DNA of 64,000 bases, from assembly GCA_016719055.1 (NCBI GenBank), contig JADKAW010000004.1, positions 124,001 through 188,000 on the forward strand. Direction: 5' to 3'. The DNA is from Candidatus Rhodoferax mariagerensis (lineage in GTDB: Bacteria; Pseudomonadota; Gammaproteobacteria; Burkholderiales; Burkholderiaceae_C). The notes below the pieces were generated by a model. It saw only the letters and a list, made by a program, of their open reading frames with translations. It ran no database searches and was not told where the DNA came from. The position numbers and the translations under genes were made by a program. This document shows positions 34,139 through 43,744 of this stretch, one piece after another (position 1 is the stretch's first letter; every line of letters starts with the position of its first letter).

Positions 34139-34371
34139 GGTGTTGTCCATCCAGTCATGAGGTTGTCGCAGCGGGCTGCGTGGGCCAATGGGCCAAGACG
34201 GCAGCAAGAATAAGGCAAGCCAGGCACTGCAACGGCGGTGATGCGGCCCGGCTACGCCTGAAGAGGTAAGTCATGCCCATTTTTGACCCCGCCAAACCGC
34301 AAGCCCTATCCCTTTGGGGATAGAAGCCGGTGATCAGCATCAAAATGCGCTTATTCTTGCTAGTGTGACTG

Positions 34372-34382
34372 TTGTACGACAA
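34372..34382. promoter_or_regulatory. GntR-like operator candidate
   Basis: TTGTACGACAA is TTGT-N3-ACAA, a perfect inverted repeat like the TNGTNNNACNA sites bound by FadR-type GntR regulators. It lies between dgcN (minus) and the peptide-binding protein gene (plus), 42 bases before the latter. No GntR gene is in the window. Confidence 0.4.
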
Positions 34383-34423
34383 ACCCCTCACGCTGACGGC
34401 GTGTAATTTTTCAGGAACTGGCA

Positions 34424-36007
34424 ATGAAACGTTTGAACATTTCGGTGAAAGTAGTGGCGCTTGCGGTGGCAGGTCTTTGTGCGCTGGCCGGCTCGACGAC
34501 CGCCTGGGCACAAGACGCAGTGTTTGTGATCAATGCCCGTGAAAACGGTTTTCCTACCTATAACCCGATCAAGGGCACCAAGCTCAACGTCGCCAACAAC
34601 CTGATTTTTGACCGCATGGTGGTGCAGGACGCCGACCAGAGTTTTCATGGTCAACTGGCCACGTCCTGGGAATCAACGCCAGACGGCATGAGCTGGACCT
34701 TCAAGCTGCGCAAAGGTGTCAAGTTTCATGACGGCGAGCCCTTCAATGCCAAGGTGATCGAATGGTGGCTACCCAAGTTCAAGGGCACCGAAAACGCCTA
34801 CATGACCGAAGCCATTGACAAGATCGTGATCGTGGACGATCACACCGTCAAGCTGATGATGAAAAACCCCGACCCCAGCCTGTTGCTGAACATGGCAACC
34901 AGTTTTATGGGCGTGCCCTCACCCAAGTCGTACGAGGCGCTGGGCGACAAGTTTGGTGTCACGGCCGCAGTAGGCAGTGGCCCGTTCAAGCTGGCAAGCT
35001 TTACAGTCGGTCAGCAAACCAAGCTGGTGCGTAATGACGACTATCGCTGGGCCTCGGACCTGTCCAAAAACCAGGGGCCGGCCAAGATCAAGAATCTGAC
35101 CTTGCGTGAAATCAACGAGGAATCCACTGCGTTTCTGGAGCTCAAAACTGGCGGTGTGGATGCCCTGCTGAGTGTGCCGGCTGATTTCCTGCCCAAGATT
35201 CAGGCCGAAAAATCCATGAAAGTGGTCATGCTGCCGGGCACTGAAGTCATCTACATGCCGATCAACACCTCGGTCGACCCCTTCACCGACATCAAGGTGC
35301 GTGAGGCCGTGGTGCTGGCCGTGAACCAAAAAGAGATCATGACCAGCCTGTTTGGTGGCACCGGCGCGGTGGCCACCAACTTCTTGATCAGTTCGCTGCA
35401 AGAGGCCAAGATCAACCCGAAATTCAACGTCAGCTACAACCCGGAGCGGGCCAAAAAGCTGCTCGACGAAGCCGGTTGGGCCATGGGTGCAGGCGGCATT
35501 CGTGCCAAGGCAGGTGTGCCGCTGACGGTCAAGCTGTGGACGCAAAACGCCACCCAGTTCAAGCGTGTGACCGAGGTGGTGCAGGCGCAGCTCAAAGCAA
35601 TTGGCGTGAATGCCGAGATCACGGTGCAGGACGCTGCGTCTATCAACGCCATGTACAAGAAAAAGACTGATCATCAACTGGCGGTGCGCAGCTACGACTA
35701 TGTCAACGCCGATATTCTGGACTGGTTCTTTAGCGGCACCCGCCTGGGTTACCCGAACGTGTCGATGTGGAACGACCCCAAGGCCGAAGAGCTGAACGCC
35801 AAAGCCATGAAAGGCTCGCGCACCTGGGAGGAACGCGTGGCCAACTTCAAGGTCTACCACGAATACGTGATGTCACAGCATGTGTTTGCACCGATCTACC
35901 AGCCCACGCAGAGTTTTGCCTACAGCACAACCCGCCTGAAAATGCCCGACACCATTCGTGGCATCAAGCTGGCAACACAGTCCATCATGGACATCGAAGT
36001 CAAGTAA
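34424..36007 (+). CDS. Peptide ABC transporter substrate-binding protein
   Basis: 527 residues with Sec signal peptide (KRLNISVKVVALAVAGLCALAGSTTAWAQD) and the SBP_bac_5 layout: LATSWESTPDGMSWTFKLRKGVKFHDGEPFNA, then VGSGPFKL and the PERAKKLLDEAGW repeat near the C-terminus. It delivers peptides to the permeases encoded next. First gene of dpp-like operon; by the company of dgc genes the substrate may contain D-amino acids. Family includes DppA, OppA and glutathione-binding GsiB. Confidence 0.93.
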   Translation: MKRLNISVKVVALAVAGLCALAGSTTAWAQDAVFVINARENGFPTYNPIKGTKLNVANNLIFDRMVVQDADQSFHGQLATSWESTPDGMSWTFKLRKGVKFHDGEPFNAKVIEWWLPKFKGTENAYMTEAIDKIVIVDDHTVKLMMKNPDPSLLLNMATSFMGVPSPKSYEALGDKFGVTAAVGSGPFKLASFTVGQQTKLVRNDDYRWASDLSKNQGPAKIKNLTLREINEESTAFLELKTGGVDALLSVPADFLPKIQAEKSMKVVMLPGTEVIYMPINTSVDPFTDIKVREAVVLAVNQKEIMTSLFGGTGAVATNFLISSLQEAKINPKFNVSYNPERAKKLLDEAGWAMGAGGIRAKAGVPLTVKLWTQNATQFKRVTEVVQAQLKAIGVNAEITVQDAASINAMYKKKTDHQLAVRSYDYVNADILDWFFSGTRLGYPNVSMWNDPKAEELNAKAMKGSRTWEERVANFKVYHEYVMSQHVFAPIYQPTQSFAYSTTRLKMPDTIRGIKLATQSIMDIEVK

Positions 36008-36062
36008 GCTACTTTTGCCCGGCATGCGCTTCTCCGTTCGTTGACCTCGCAGGGACGCTGTT

Positions 36063-36989
36063 TTGCTGAACTACCTGGTCAAACGGCTGCTGTTGCTGGT
36101 GCCGGTTTTTCTGGCGGTGTCGATGATCATTTTTATGATCATCCACCTGGTGCCGGGCGACCCGATCGACAACATGATTCAGATCGGGTCGAGCCCCGAG
36201 CAGCGGGCCCAACTGATTGCCCGTTATGGACTGGACCAGCCGCTGGTGGTGCAGTATGGAGTCTGGTTTCGCAACATGCTGGGCGGTGATCTGGGGGATG
36301 CGATCATTTTGCGCCGGCCGGTGGCCGAACTGATTGCCGAGAACCTGCCACACAGCCTGCTGCTGGGTTGTCTGGCTTTTACGTTTTCTGCCGTGGTGGG
36401 TGTGGCCACAGGTGCGGTTGCAGCGGTGTTCAAAGACAGCTGGATCGACCGCGCTGTGATGGCTTTCATTTTGCTGGGCTCGACGCTGCCGAGTTTCTGG
36501 CTTGGTTTGCTGCTGATTTTGGTATTTGCGGTGCAGCTGGAATGGTTTCCGGTGTCGGGTGCGCGTTCGTGGACAGCACTGGTGTTGCCAGTGCTGACTA
36601 TCGGCTTGCACGGTGTGGCGCTGGTGTCGCGGGTCACGCGGGCAGCCATGCTGGACGTGGCGCGCAAAGACTTTGTGCTGATGCTGCATGCCAAAGGGTT
36701 GTCGCATTGGCGCATTCAGTTGCACCATGTGCTGCGCCATGCCTTGCTGCCAGTGGTGACCATTTTGAGCCTGCGCATTGGCTGGATTGTGGGGGGCGCA
36801 GTGACCATCGAGTTTGTGTTTGCGCGCCCTGGTCTGGGGTCGCTGCTGATCACCTCGCTGAACCAGCGCGACTACCCGGTGGTGCAGGGTTGCCTGTTGA
36901 TGCTGGCCATGGCCGTGATGCTGGGCACATTGCTGGGTGACCTGGTGCAGGCCGCGATGGACCCGCGCGTGCGGGACAGCATGAAATGA
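36063..36989 (+). CDS. Peptide ABC transporter permease, DppB type
   Basis: 308 residues beginning with TTG: MLNYLVKRLLLLVPVFLAVSMIIFMIIHLVPGDP, the canonical DppB/OppB N-terminus, with AGGGACG upstream. Six predicted membrane helices and the coupling segment VSRVTRAAMLDVARKDFVLMLHAKGLSHWRI. It overlaps the next permease by four bases. Confidence 0.93.
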   Translation: MLNYLVKRLLLLVPVFLAVSMIIFMIIHLVPGDPIDNMIQIGSSPEQRAQLIARYGLDQPLVVQYGVWFRNMLGGDLGDAIILRRPVAELIAENLPHSLLLGCLAFTFSAVVGVATGAVAAVFKDSWIDRAVMAFILLGSTLPSFWLGLLLILVFAVQLEWFPVSGARSWTALVLPVLTIGLHGVALVSRVTRAAMLDVARKDFVLMLHAKGLSHWRIQLHHVLRHALLPVVTILSLRIGWIVGGAVTIEFVFARPGLGSLLITSLNQRDYPVVQGCLLMLAMAVMLGTLLGDLVQAAMDPRVRDSMK

Positions 36990-37840
36990 GCGGTGCCACT
37001 CAACAGGGTGCGCTGATGCGGGCCGTCAAGAGCTGGCGTGGCGGGCTGGCCATGCTGGGTATTTTGCTAGTGGTGTTGGCGGCCGTGTTGGCGCCCTGGA
37101 TTGCACCCTATGCCTACGACATCCAGAACCTGTCAGCCACTAACCAGGACCCCAGCCTGGCCCACTGGCTGGGCACCGATGAATTTGGCCGCGATGTGCT
37201 GTCGCGTATCTTGGTGGGTGCACGCACCTCGCTAACGGTGGCTGTGACCGCCATCAGCGTGTCGGTGCTGGTGGGCATGAGCCTGGGTGCGGCGGCGGGC
37301 TATTTTGGTGGTTTTTTTGACCGCATGGTGACGGCCGTGGTTGATTTGACTTGGTCGTTTCCTGAGGTGCTGATTGCGCTGATTTTTGTGGCGCTGATTG
37401 GCCCGGGGCTGCAAAGCACCATGATTGCGATCAGCATTGCTTATCTGGCGCAGTTTGCCCGGCTCACGCGAGCCCAGGTGATGAGCATCAAAAACGAGAC
37501 CTATGTCGAGGCGGCGGTCAACTTGGGCGGCGGGCATTTTCATATTCTGTTTCGGCATCTGCTCCCCAATGCCATTACCCCCGTGGTTGTCGCCGGCATG
37601 CTGGCGACGGGTGACGCTATCATTCTTGAAGCGACTTTGGGCTTTTTCGGGCTTGGGGTGCAGCCGCCCAAACCGAGCTGGGGGGCCATGATGAGCAGTG
37701 GCACGGCGCAGATTTTTCTGGCTCCCTGGACTATCCTGGGGCCAGGCATCGCGATTGCCTTCACGGTGATTTCGATCAACCTGTTTGGCGACTCGCTGAT
37801 TGAGGCGCTGGACATTCGCAGCCGGATGCGGGACAACTGA
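36986..37840 (+). CDS. Peptide ABC transporter permease, DppC type
   Basis: 284 residues: AVLAPWIAPYAYDIQNL, WLGTDEFGRDVLSRILVGARTSL (the DppC/OppC hallmark), coupling segment RLTRAQVMSIKNETYVEAAVNLGG and FFGLGVQPPKPSWGAMMSSG. Partner of the preceding permease. Confidence 0.93.
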   Translation: MSGATQQGALMRAVKSWRGGLAMLGILLVVLAAVLAPWIAPYAYDIQNLSATNQDPSLAHWLGTDEFGRDVLSRILVGARTSLTVAVTAISVSVLVGMSLGAAAGYFGGFFDRMVTAVVDLTWSFPEVLIALIFVALIGPGLQSTMIAISIAYLAQFARLTRAQVMSIKNETYVEAAVNLGGGHFHILFRHLLPNAITPVVVAGMLATGDAIILEATLGFFGLGVQPPKPSWGAMMSSGTAQIFLAPWTILGPGIAIAFTVISINLFGDSLIEALDIRSRMRDN

Positions 37841-37841
37841 C

Positions 37842-38801
37842 ATGGCGCTGCTGACAGTGCGAGATTTGTGCGTGAGCATTGGCCGGGTGCAGCCGCTGGA
37901 CCGGATTTGTCTGGCGCTGGACAAGGGTCAGGTGCTGGGTGTGGTGGGCGAGTCGGGCTCAGGCAAATCGCTCACGGCCATGAGCATCATGGGCCTGTTG
38001 CCGTTGATGGGCGGGCGCATTAGCAGTGGCTCGATCGAATTTGGCGGTACTGAACTGGTGGGCCTGCCCGAGCCTGCGTACCGCGCGCTGCGCGGGCAAC
38101 GATTGGCAATGATCACGCAAAACCCGATGACATCGCTGGACCCAATGCTCAAAGTCGGGGCCCAGATTGACCAGGTCGCAACGCTGCACCTGGGTATGAG
38201 CCCTGCGGCGGCGCGTGCGCGAAGCCTCGATCTGTTACAGCAACTTCGCATTCCCGACGCCGGCACGGTCTATCACCACTACCCGCACCAGATGTCGGGC
38301 GGCATGAAGCAGCGTATTGTGATAGCCATGGCGCTGGCTGGTGACCCTGATCTGATCATTGCTGATGAACCCACCACGGCACTGGACGTGACCATTCAGG
38401 CTCAGATCATCCAGATTCTGGTGGATCTGGTGCACCAGCGAGGGCTGGCGCTGATGCTGATTACCCATGACATGGGTGTGGTGGCGCAAGCCTGCGACCG
38501 GGTGGTGGTGCTGTATGGCGGACGGGTGGCCGAGAGCAACAGTGTGGCGCGCATTTTTGCCCATCCGTCACATCCCTACACCCGCGCGCTGATTGGGTGC
38601 ATCGCACAAACCGGACAGCTTCGGGGCAGCCTGAAGGGTATTCCTGGGGTGGTTCCGAGCGTTGGGGACTACGCCTCGGGTTGCCGCTATCACCCGCGCT
38701 GTGACCATGCCCAGATGCTGTGCCAAAGTGATGTTCCGATGCTGCGGGCCAGCGATGGTGGCGAAGTGTGCTGCCATTTTCCTCAAGGCCTTCTGCCATG
38801 A
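37842..38801 (+). CDS. Peptide ABC transporter ATPase, DppD type
   Basis: 319 residues with Walker A VGESGSGKSLTAMSI, signature MSGGMKQRIVIAMAL, Walker B LIIADEPTTALDVTIQAQI and the C-terminal oligopeptide/dipeptide domain (GCRYHPRCDHAQMLC). Start MALLTVRDL at 37842. The stop overlaps the next start (ATGA). Confidence 0.93.
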   Translation: MALLTVRDLCVSIGRVQPLDRICLALDKGQVLGVVGESGSGKSLTAMSIMGLLPLMGGRISSGSIEFGGTELVGLPEPAYRALRGQRLAMITQNPMTSLDPMLKVGAQIDQVATLHLGMSPAAARARSLDLLQQLRIPDAGTVYHHYPHQMSGGMKQRIVIAMALAGDPDLIIADEPTTALDVTIQAQIIQILVDLVHQRGLALMLITHDMGVVAQACDRVVVLYGGRVAESNSVARIFAHPSHPYTRALIGCIAQTGQLRGSLKGIPGVVPSVGDYASGCRYHPRCDHAQMLCQSDVPMLRASDGGEVCCHFPQGLLP

Positions 38802-39787
38802 CAGACCCGTGCGTGATTGCCCCTGCGCCGGCCAATCTGGTTGAGATCAGGGCATTGACGCGCAGTTTTACCAGCCGCAATGGGCTGTTTGGCCAAAAGC
38901 GCACCATGACCGCGGTGGGCGATGTGACGCTCGACGTGCCGCGCGGCCAGGTCACCGGTGTGGTGGGTGAATCAGGGTGTGGCAAATCGACCCTGGCACG
39001 GCTGGTCTTGCGATTGCTCGCGCCCAATAGCGGGAAGGTTTTTTTTGAAGGGGTTGATCTGGCGTCACTGACCCCAGCGACACTGCGCCAATTGCGACGG
39101 CGCATGCAGTTTGTGTTTCAGGACCCCTATTCGTCGATCGACCCGCGCTACACCATTCGCGCCGCACTGATGGAGCCCCTGCTGGTGCAGGGGGTGCGCT
39201 TGAGCGCGCTTGAGGCCCAGGACAAGGTCGGTGCGCTGATGGCCATGGTGGGATTGAACCCTGGCCTGGCTGCCAGTTACCCGCACCAGCTCTCAGGCGG
39301 GCAAAAACAGCGTGTGGGCATCGCCCGTGCGCTGGTCTTGCAGCCTTCGTTTTTGGTGCTGGACGAGCCGACCGCCTCGCTTGACGTGTCGATTCAGGCG
39401 CAGATTATTGGGCTGCTGGAGAGTTTACGGTTGGAGCTAGGCCTGACTTACCTGTTTATCTCGCATGATTTGGGGCTGGTGCGCTATTTTTGTGATCGTA
39501 TTGTGGTCATGTACCTTGGCCGGGTGGTGGAGGTGCTGCCAACAGCAAGCACGCCGGCACGCCACCCCTACACCATTGCCCTGATGGAAAGCACTTTTGA
39601 GCCCGATCCGGCCAAACGGCGTGTGATCACCCGGCTCAGTGGTGAAATTCCTGATGCCTTCAATCCGCCGCCAGGCTGTGCTTATGCCGCACGCTGCCCG
39701 GCGGCGTCAAGCCGATGCCAGCAAGAGCGGCCGGTACTTGAGCAATTGGCGGGGCACGAGCTGGCCTGCCACCATCCCCAAATTTGA
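38798..39787 (+). CDS. Peptide ABC transporter ATPase, DppF type
   Basis: 329 residues: Walker A VGESGCGKSTLARL, VFQDPYSSIDPRYTI, signature LSGGQKQRVGIARAL, Walker B FLVLDEPTASLDVSIQAQI and C-terminal GCAYAARCPAASSRC. Second ATPase of the importer. Followed 16 bases later by the M81 peptidase. Confidence 0.93.
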   Translation: MTDPCVIAPAPANLVEIRALTRSFTSRNGLFGQKRTMTAVGDVTLDVPRGQVTGVVGESGCGKSTLARLVLRLLAPNSGKVFFEGVDLASLTPATLRQLRRRMQFVFQDPYSSIDPRYTIRAALMEPLLVQGVRLSALEAQDKVGALMAMVGLNPGLAASYPHQLSGGQKQRVGIARALVLQPSFLVLDEPTASLDVSIQAQIIGLLESLRLELGLTYLFISHDLGLVRYFCDRIVVMYLGRVVEVLPTASTPARHPYTIALMESTFEPDPAKRRVITRLSGEIPDAFNPPPGCAYAARCPAASSRCQQERPVLEQLAGHELACHHPQI

Positions 39788-39803
39788 GTGAACCGGGAAA
39801 CCC

Positions 39804-41366
39804 ATGGCTTCTTTCATTGTGTTGACAGCCGAGATGCTGCACGAGACCAACACGTTTTGCAACTTGCCCACCACGCTGGCCACGTTTGCCGAGCGCGGTT
39901 TGCTGTATGGTGATGCGGCCATTGCTGCCCGTCAGGACAACAACACCGAACTGGGCGGTTTTATGGAAGCGGCACGCGCGCACGGCTGGACCGTGGTGCA
40001 CGCCATCAGCGCTCATGCACAACCTGGTGGTTTGGTAACCCGAGAAGCGTTTGACCACTTGTTAGCGCCCATTCTGGCCGCAGCGTCTGCGCACAAAGGC
40101 CAGCTCGATGGCGTCCTGCTGGGCTTGCATGGGGCCATGGTGACGGATTTTTGTGACGATGGCGAAGGCGAGTTGCTCAAACGTCTGCGCAAGTTGCTGG
40201 GGCCAGACCTGCCGATTGGCATCACACTGGACCCGCATGCCAATGTCAGCCGCCAGATGTGTGATCTGGCCAACATCATGGTGTCGTTCAAGACCTACCC
40301 ACACACCGACATGCGTGTGGCAGGACGACAGGCCGGCGAGATTCTGCAGCGCAGCATGACGGGTGAGATACGTCCACGCTGTTTGCGTGTGACACGACCC
40401 ATGCTTGAGGAAGTGAATGGCGGCCGCACCGATGTCGGGCCGATGCTGGAGCGCATAGCCCGTGCGCGCGCCTACGAGCAAGTGCCTGATGTGTTTGCGG
40501 TCAGCGTCAATGGCGGTTTTGCCAACGCTGACATTGCAGAAGTTGGCCCATCAGTGGTGGTCACGGCACAGGGCGACATGGGCGCGCATGCCCGTTTTGC
40601 CAGTGAACTGGCGCAGGACATGTGGGACAAACGGCTGCAGCGCCTGAACCAGTTTCATACCGTGGCGCAAGCCGCGGCGATTTGCAGCGCCCATGCATTA
40701 AAAAACACGCAGGGCGGGCACCCCATCATTGTTGCTGACTACGCCGACAACCCGGGCGGTGGTGCTTATGGCGACTCCACCCACTTGCTGTCGGCACTGC
40801 TGGACGCAGGTGTGCAAGAGGCGTGTTTTGGTGCCATCACCGACCCTGAAACGGTGCAGCAGCTGAGCGGCTGTGTGCCAGGCCAGGTGGTGAACGTGAG
40901 TCTGGGTGGCAAGACCGACGCCCGCTTTGGCGGCGGACAGTTGCAGCTCAAGGCCACGCTCAAACTGCTCAGTGACGGCAACTATGTGGGCAGCGGTGCC
41001 ATGATTGGTGATCTTAAACGCAGCTGGGGTCCAAGCGCGGTGATTCAGGTGGATGGCATCGAGATCCTGGTGGTGAGTTATCGGGCGCAGATTCTGGATT
41101 TGCAGCAGTTCAAGGCGTTTGGGATTGAGCCTGAGCGCAAACGTATCGTGGCGCTCAAGTCCATGCAACATTTTCGCGCTGCCTTTGAGCCGATAGCCGA
41201 CACGGTGATCGTCTGTGACAGTGGGGCGCTGTGCACGCTGGATTACACGCGGCTGCCATTTGCCAAATTGCCACGGCCCTTGTTTCCTTTTGATCAGGAT
41301 ATTGACATCGATGCCTGGTTGCAGGCAAATCACCAGGGCGTTTACGTGGCTGGCGCCAAGTTTTGA
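39804..41366 (+). CDS. M81-family metallopeptidase (MlrC-like)
   Basis: 520 residues. The start VLTAEMLHETNTFCNLPTTL, LLGLHGAMVTDFCDDGEGELL, TLDPHANVS and FKTYPHTDM give the histidines and acids of MlrC, a zinc peptidase that opens linear microcystin and acts on other peptides. By position it is the last gene of the dpp operon and would cleave imported peptides in the cytoplasm. Its 3' end overlaps the LuxR gene by 25 bases, tail to tail. Confidence 0.88.
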   Translation: MASFIVLTAEMLHETNTFCNLPTTLATFAERGLLYGDAAIAARQDNNTELGGFMEAARAHGWTVVHAISAHAQPGGLVTREAFDHLLAPILAAASAHKGQLDGVLLGLHGAMVTDFCDDGEGELLKRLRKLLGPDLPIGITLDPHANVSRQMCDLANIMVSFKTYPHTDMRVAGRQAGEILQRSMTGEIRPRCLRVTRPMLEEVNGGRTDVGPMLERIARARAYEQVPDVFAVSVNGGFANADIAEVGPSVVVTAQGDMGAHARFASELAQDMWDKRLQRLNQFHTVAQAAAICSAHALKNTQGGHPIIVADYADNPGGGAYGDSTHLLSALLDAGVQEACFGAITDPETVQQLSGCVPGQVVNVSLGGKTDARFGGGQLQLKATLKLLSDGNYVGSGAMIGDLKRSWGPSAVIQVDGIEILVVSYRAQILDLQQFKAFGIEPERKRIVALKSMQHFRAAFEPIADTVIVCDSGALCTLDYTRLPFAKLPRPLFPFDQDIDIDAWLQANHQGVYVAGAKF

Positions 41367-42271
41367 GTCAGGCGACTGGCCTTGGGCGTGCTCTGGTAGA
41401 CCTGTAGCGGGTCAGCCGCACCGTCGGGTGAGGCAAACGCAATGCAGTTGATGAACAGCGAAAACAGCTCGGCCTGGGAGCCAATGTCGAGCTTCTTGTG
41501 AATGTTTTTGCGATGAATTTTGATGGTGCCCTCAGTCGTGTTCAGGCGCTGAGCGGTCAGGGCTGACGAATACCCGCTGATCATGTAAAACAGCACCTGG
41601 CGCTCACGCTGGGTCAGCAGTGAGCTGGCAAAATTTTCAATCGTGCTTTGAACCTTGCGGTGCGTCAGGTTGTCGCTATCGCGCCGCATGGCCATGGCAG
41701 TGAGCTCGTGGTGTTTAGCCGCTGAGGCAAAGATCAGGGGTTGCAGGAGTTTGATGGCTACCATGTCTTCTGGCTGGAACTTGTAGTTTCGAATGCTGCG
41801 TTCGATGAAAATGTTCAAGGCCGTGTCGTCATTGATGCGCCAGAGCAGGTCAATGGAGTCAGACAGACCAATTTGCGAGTAAAAAATGCGGTAAAACTCG
41901 CTTTCATAAAAATCATCCGGTGCAATGTCGCGCAGCCAGTAGATGCCGCTGGGGCAGCCTTGCGCGAACATCTGGTAATTGGGGCACAGCACATAGGGCC
42001 CCGACAAGTAGGCATCCTCGGGTAACGCGCGCTCCTGTGGGTTGAAGCGGTGCAGAATGCGCCTGGGCCGCTGCTGGCGGTGGTACATCATGACGCCGCC
42101 AGAATCAATGGCACATACGCTTCCCAGCAGGTTCAGCACGCAGTCAAACCAATCTGCCGTACCGATGGCCTGGGTCATTTTAGCCAGCGCACTGATCATT
42201 TCTGCATCCAGCGGAAGACACAGGTGTGATTTGGTGTCGGCAGGCATAGGAAGCTTGGCGGGCAGATGCAA
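41342..42271 (-). CDS. LuxR-type transcriptional regulator
   Basis: 309 residues. The C-terminal helix-turn-helix is SLLTQRERQVLFYMISGYSSALTAQRLNTTEGTIKIHRKNIHKKLDIGSQAELFSLFI. The N-terminal 220 residues (FDCVLNLLGSVCAIDSGGVMMYHR) are GAF-like and may bind a ligand; they do not look like a receiver. It is convergent with the peptidase gene and may control the peptide locus. Confidence 0.88.
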   Translation of the reverse strand: MHLPAKLPMPADTKSHLCLPLDAEMISALAKMTQAIGTADWFDCVLNLLGSVCAIDSGGVMMYHRQQRPRRILHRFNPQERALPEDAYLSGPYVLCPNYQMFAQGCPSGIYWLRDIAPDDFYESEFYRIFYSQIGLSDSIDLLWRINDDTALNIFIERSIRNYKFQPEDMVAIKLLQPLIFASAAKHHELTAMAMRRDSDNLTHRKVQSTIENFASSLLTQRERQVLFYMISGYSSALTAQRLNTTEGTIKIHRKNIHKKLDIGSQAELFSLFINCIAFASPDGAADPLQVYQSTPKASRLTQNLAPAT

Positions 42272-42284
42272 CAGCGCGGATGCG

Positions 42285-42467
42285 TCAGGTGTCCAGATTG
42301 AGCAGGGCAGTTTCTATGGCTGCGGCGGCGACCAGCGGGCGCTCCATCGGAAACAGGTGACTACGGTCTAGCGGCATGATGCGCCCTTTGGTGAAGCGTT
42401 GGGTCAATGCCATGCCCACCTGTATCAAAACTGTTGGCGTGCGAAAAAAAAGATCAGGGGTCGGCAT
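42285..42467 (-). pseudogene. Alpha/beta hydrolase, C-terminal remnant
   Basis: The 60-residue frame ends IMPLDRSHLFPMERPLVAAAAIETALLNLD, the usual end of an alpha/beta hydrolase (catalytic histidine in SHLFPMERP). Nothing upstream resembles the remainder, so only the tail is left. Confidence 0.55.
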
Positions 42468-42489
42468 GTGGGCACGGCTTGATCAGTGA

Positions 42490-43317
42490 TTAAATTAACT
42501 TCTCATGGGGGTTGCTGATCTTTTTCAGGGGCAGACTGCGACCTGCCGGCTGGATCAGCGGCACCTCGGTCTTGCCATCGTCCCAGGTTGGATCTTCGAT
42601 GCTGTCAAACACCTCGCGAAGTTTGACACCCCAGCTGTTGTGCATCATCTGAAAATAGGCATTGCTTTCGTCAATGCACACCACCTTGTCGGTCTGGAAC
42701 TGGTTGGCCTCATAAACCACCAGGTCAAGCGGTAAACCGACCGACAGGTTGGATTTCAGGGTGGAGTCCATCGACACCAGCGCACACTTGGCGGCCTCGT
42801 CCAGTGGCGTGGTCGGGGTGATGACGCGGTCGAGCACCGGCTTGCCGTATTTGGACTCGCCAACCTGAAAGTAGGGCGTCTCGGGCGTGGCTTCAATAAA
42901 GTTGCCGGCCGAATACACCTGAAACAGGCGCATGCCCTCACCCTTGATCTGGCCACCAAAAATCAGCGACACGTTGAAATCGACCCCGGCCATCTTGAGC
43001 GACTCGGCGTCGCGTTCGTACACATGGCGAATCGCCGCACCCAGCACCCGGGCCGCATCAAACATGCTTTTGGCGTTCCAGATGGTGATGGGTTCGCTGT
43101 CAGGGTGTTCCTTGAGCTGCTCCACCTGCAAAATCTCGCGCACTGACTGCGAAATGCTCAGGTTGCCGGCCGACAACAGCACCATGAAGCGGTTGTGGGG
43201 TTTCTCGTAAACAATCATTTTGCGAAAGGTGCTGATCTGGTCCAGACCGGCATTGGTGCGGGAATCGGACAGAAAAACCAGTCCGGCATTGAGTTTGATG
43301 GCGACGCAGTAGGTCAT
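42490..43317 (-). CDS. Anbu proteasome-like peptidase
   Basis: 275 residues, beginning MTYCVAIKLNAGLVFLSDSRTNAGLDQISTFRKM. This is the Anbu ('ancestral beta subunit') family, a bacterial relative of HslV and 20S beta subunits. FMVLLSAGNLSISQSV and FNVSLIFGGQIKGEGMRLFQVYSAGNFIEAT match it. In other genomes Anbu is linked to an alpha-E protein, a transglutaminase and an ATP-grasp enzyme; none is seen here, so it stands alone. Confidence 0.88.
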   Translation of the reverse strand: MTYCVAIKLNAGLVFLSDSRTNAGLDQISTFRKMIVYEKPHNRFMVLLSAGNLSISQSVREILQVEQLKEHPDSEPITIWNAKSMFDAARVLGAAIRHVYERDAESLKMAGVDFNVSLIFGGQIKGEGMRLFQVYSAGNFIEATPETPYFQVGESKYGKPVLDRVITPTTPLDEAAKCALVSMDSTLKSNLSVGLPLDLVVYEANQFQTDKVVCIDESNAYFQMMHNSWGVKLREVFDSIEDPTWDDGKTEVPLIQPAGRSLPLKKISNPHEKLI

Positions 43318-43744
43318 GTGGGCTTGGTACCGAGGGGGTTGAATCGTGGCGACGCACAGACCAGGTCAAGGGATACATCAACTGGCTTTGAACCGGAAAG
43401 GCGCAGGGTTTGCAGTGTACCAAGCTGGCCGATTCATTTTTTCAGTGCTTCATTTAACATAGCGAAAATGTTATGCTCTGATTGGGTGGGAATCGAAAAA
43501 CATAACATTATTGTCAAAATCGTTCAGTGGGTTGACCGCTGGATCTCACAGGGGGTGGACGACTGCAACCAACTTATGTTGGCCGCGTTCCTTCGGTGGT
43601 GATGTGACAGCAACACCCGAAGATATCGCCAGGCAGAGCGTGGAAAGAGGTCTGAAATACCTTGTTTATTGCCCTTTATTTCTACATTCATCAAGAAACC
43701 ATCTCTTGATACTTGGCGCTAACCCAATACTTGAGGGGCGCGCC
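43318..43744. other. Intergenic region upstream of an unknown gene
   Basis: No gene is recognised. AATGTTATG (43467-43475) and CATAACATT (43501-43509) form a perfect inverted repeat with a 25-base loop. It could be an operator or a hairpin. The frame from 43511 is open but lacks a ribosome site until 43745. Confidence 0.45.
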
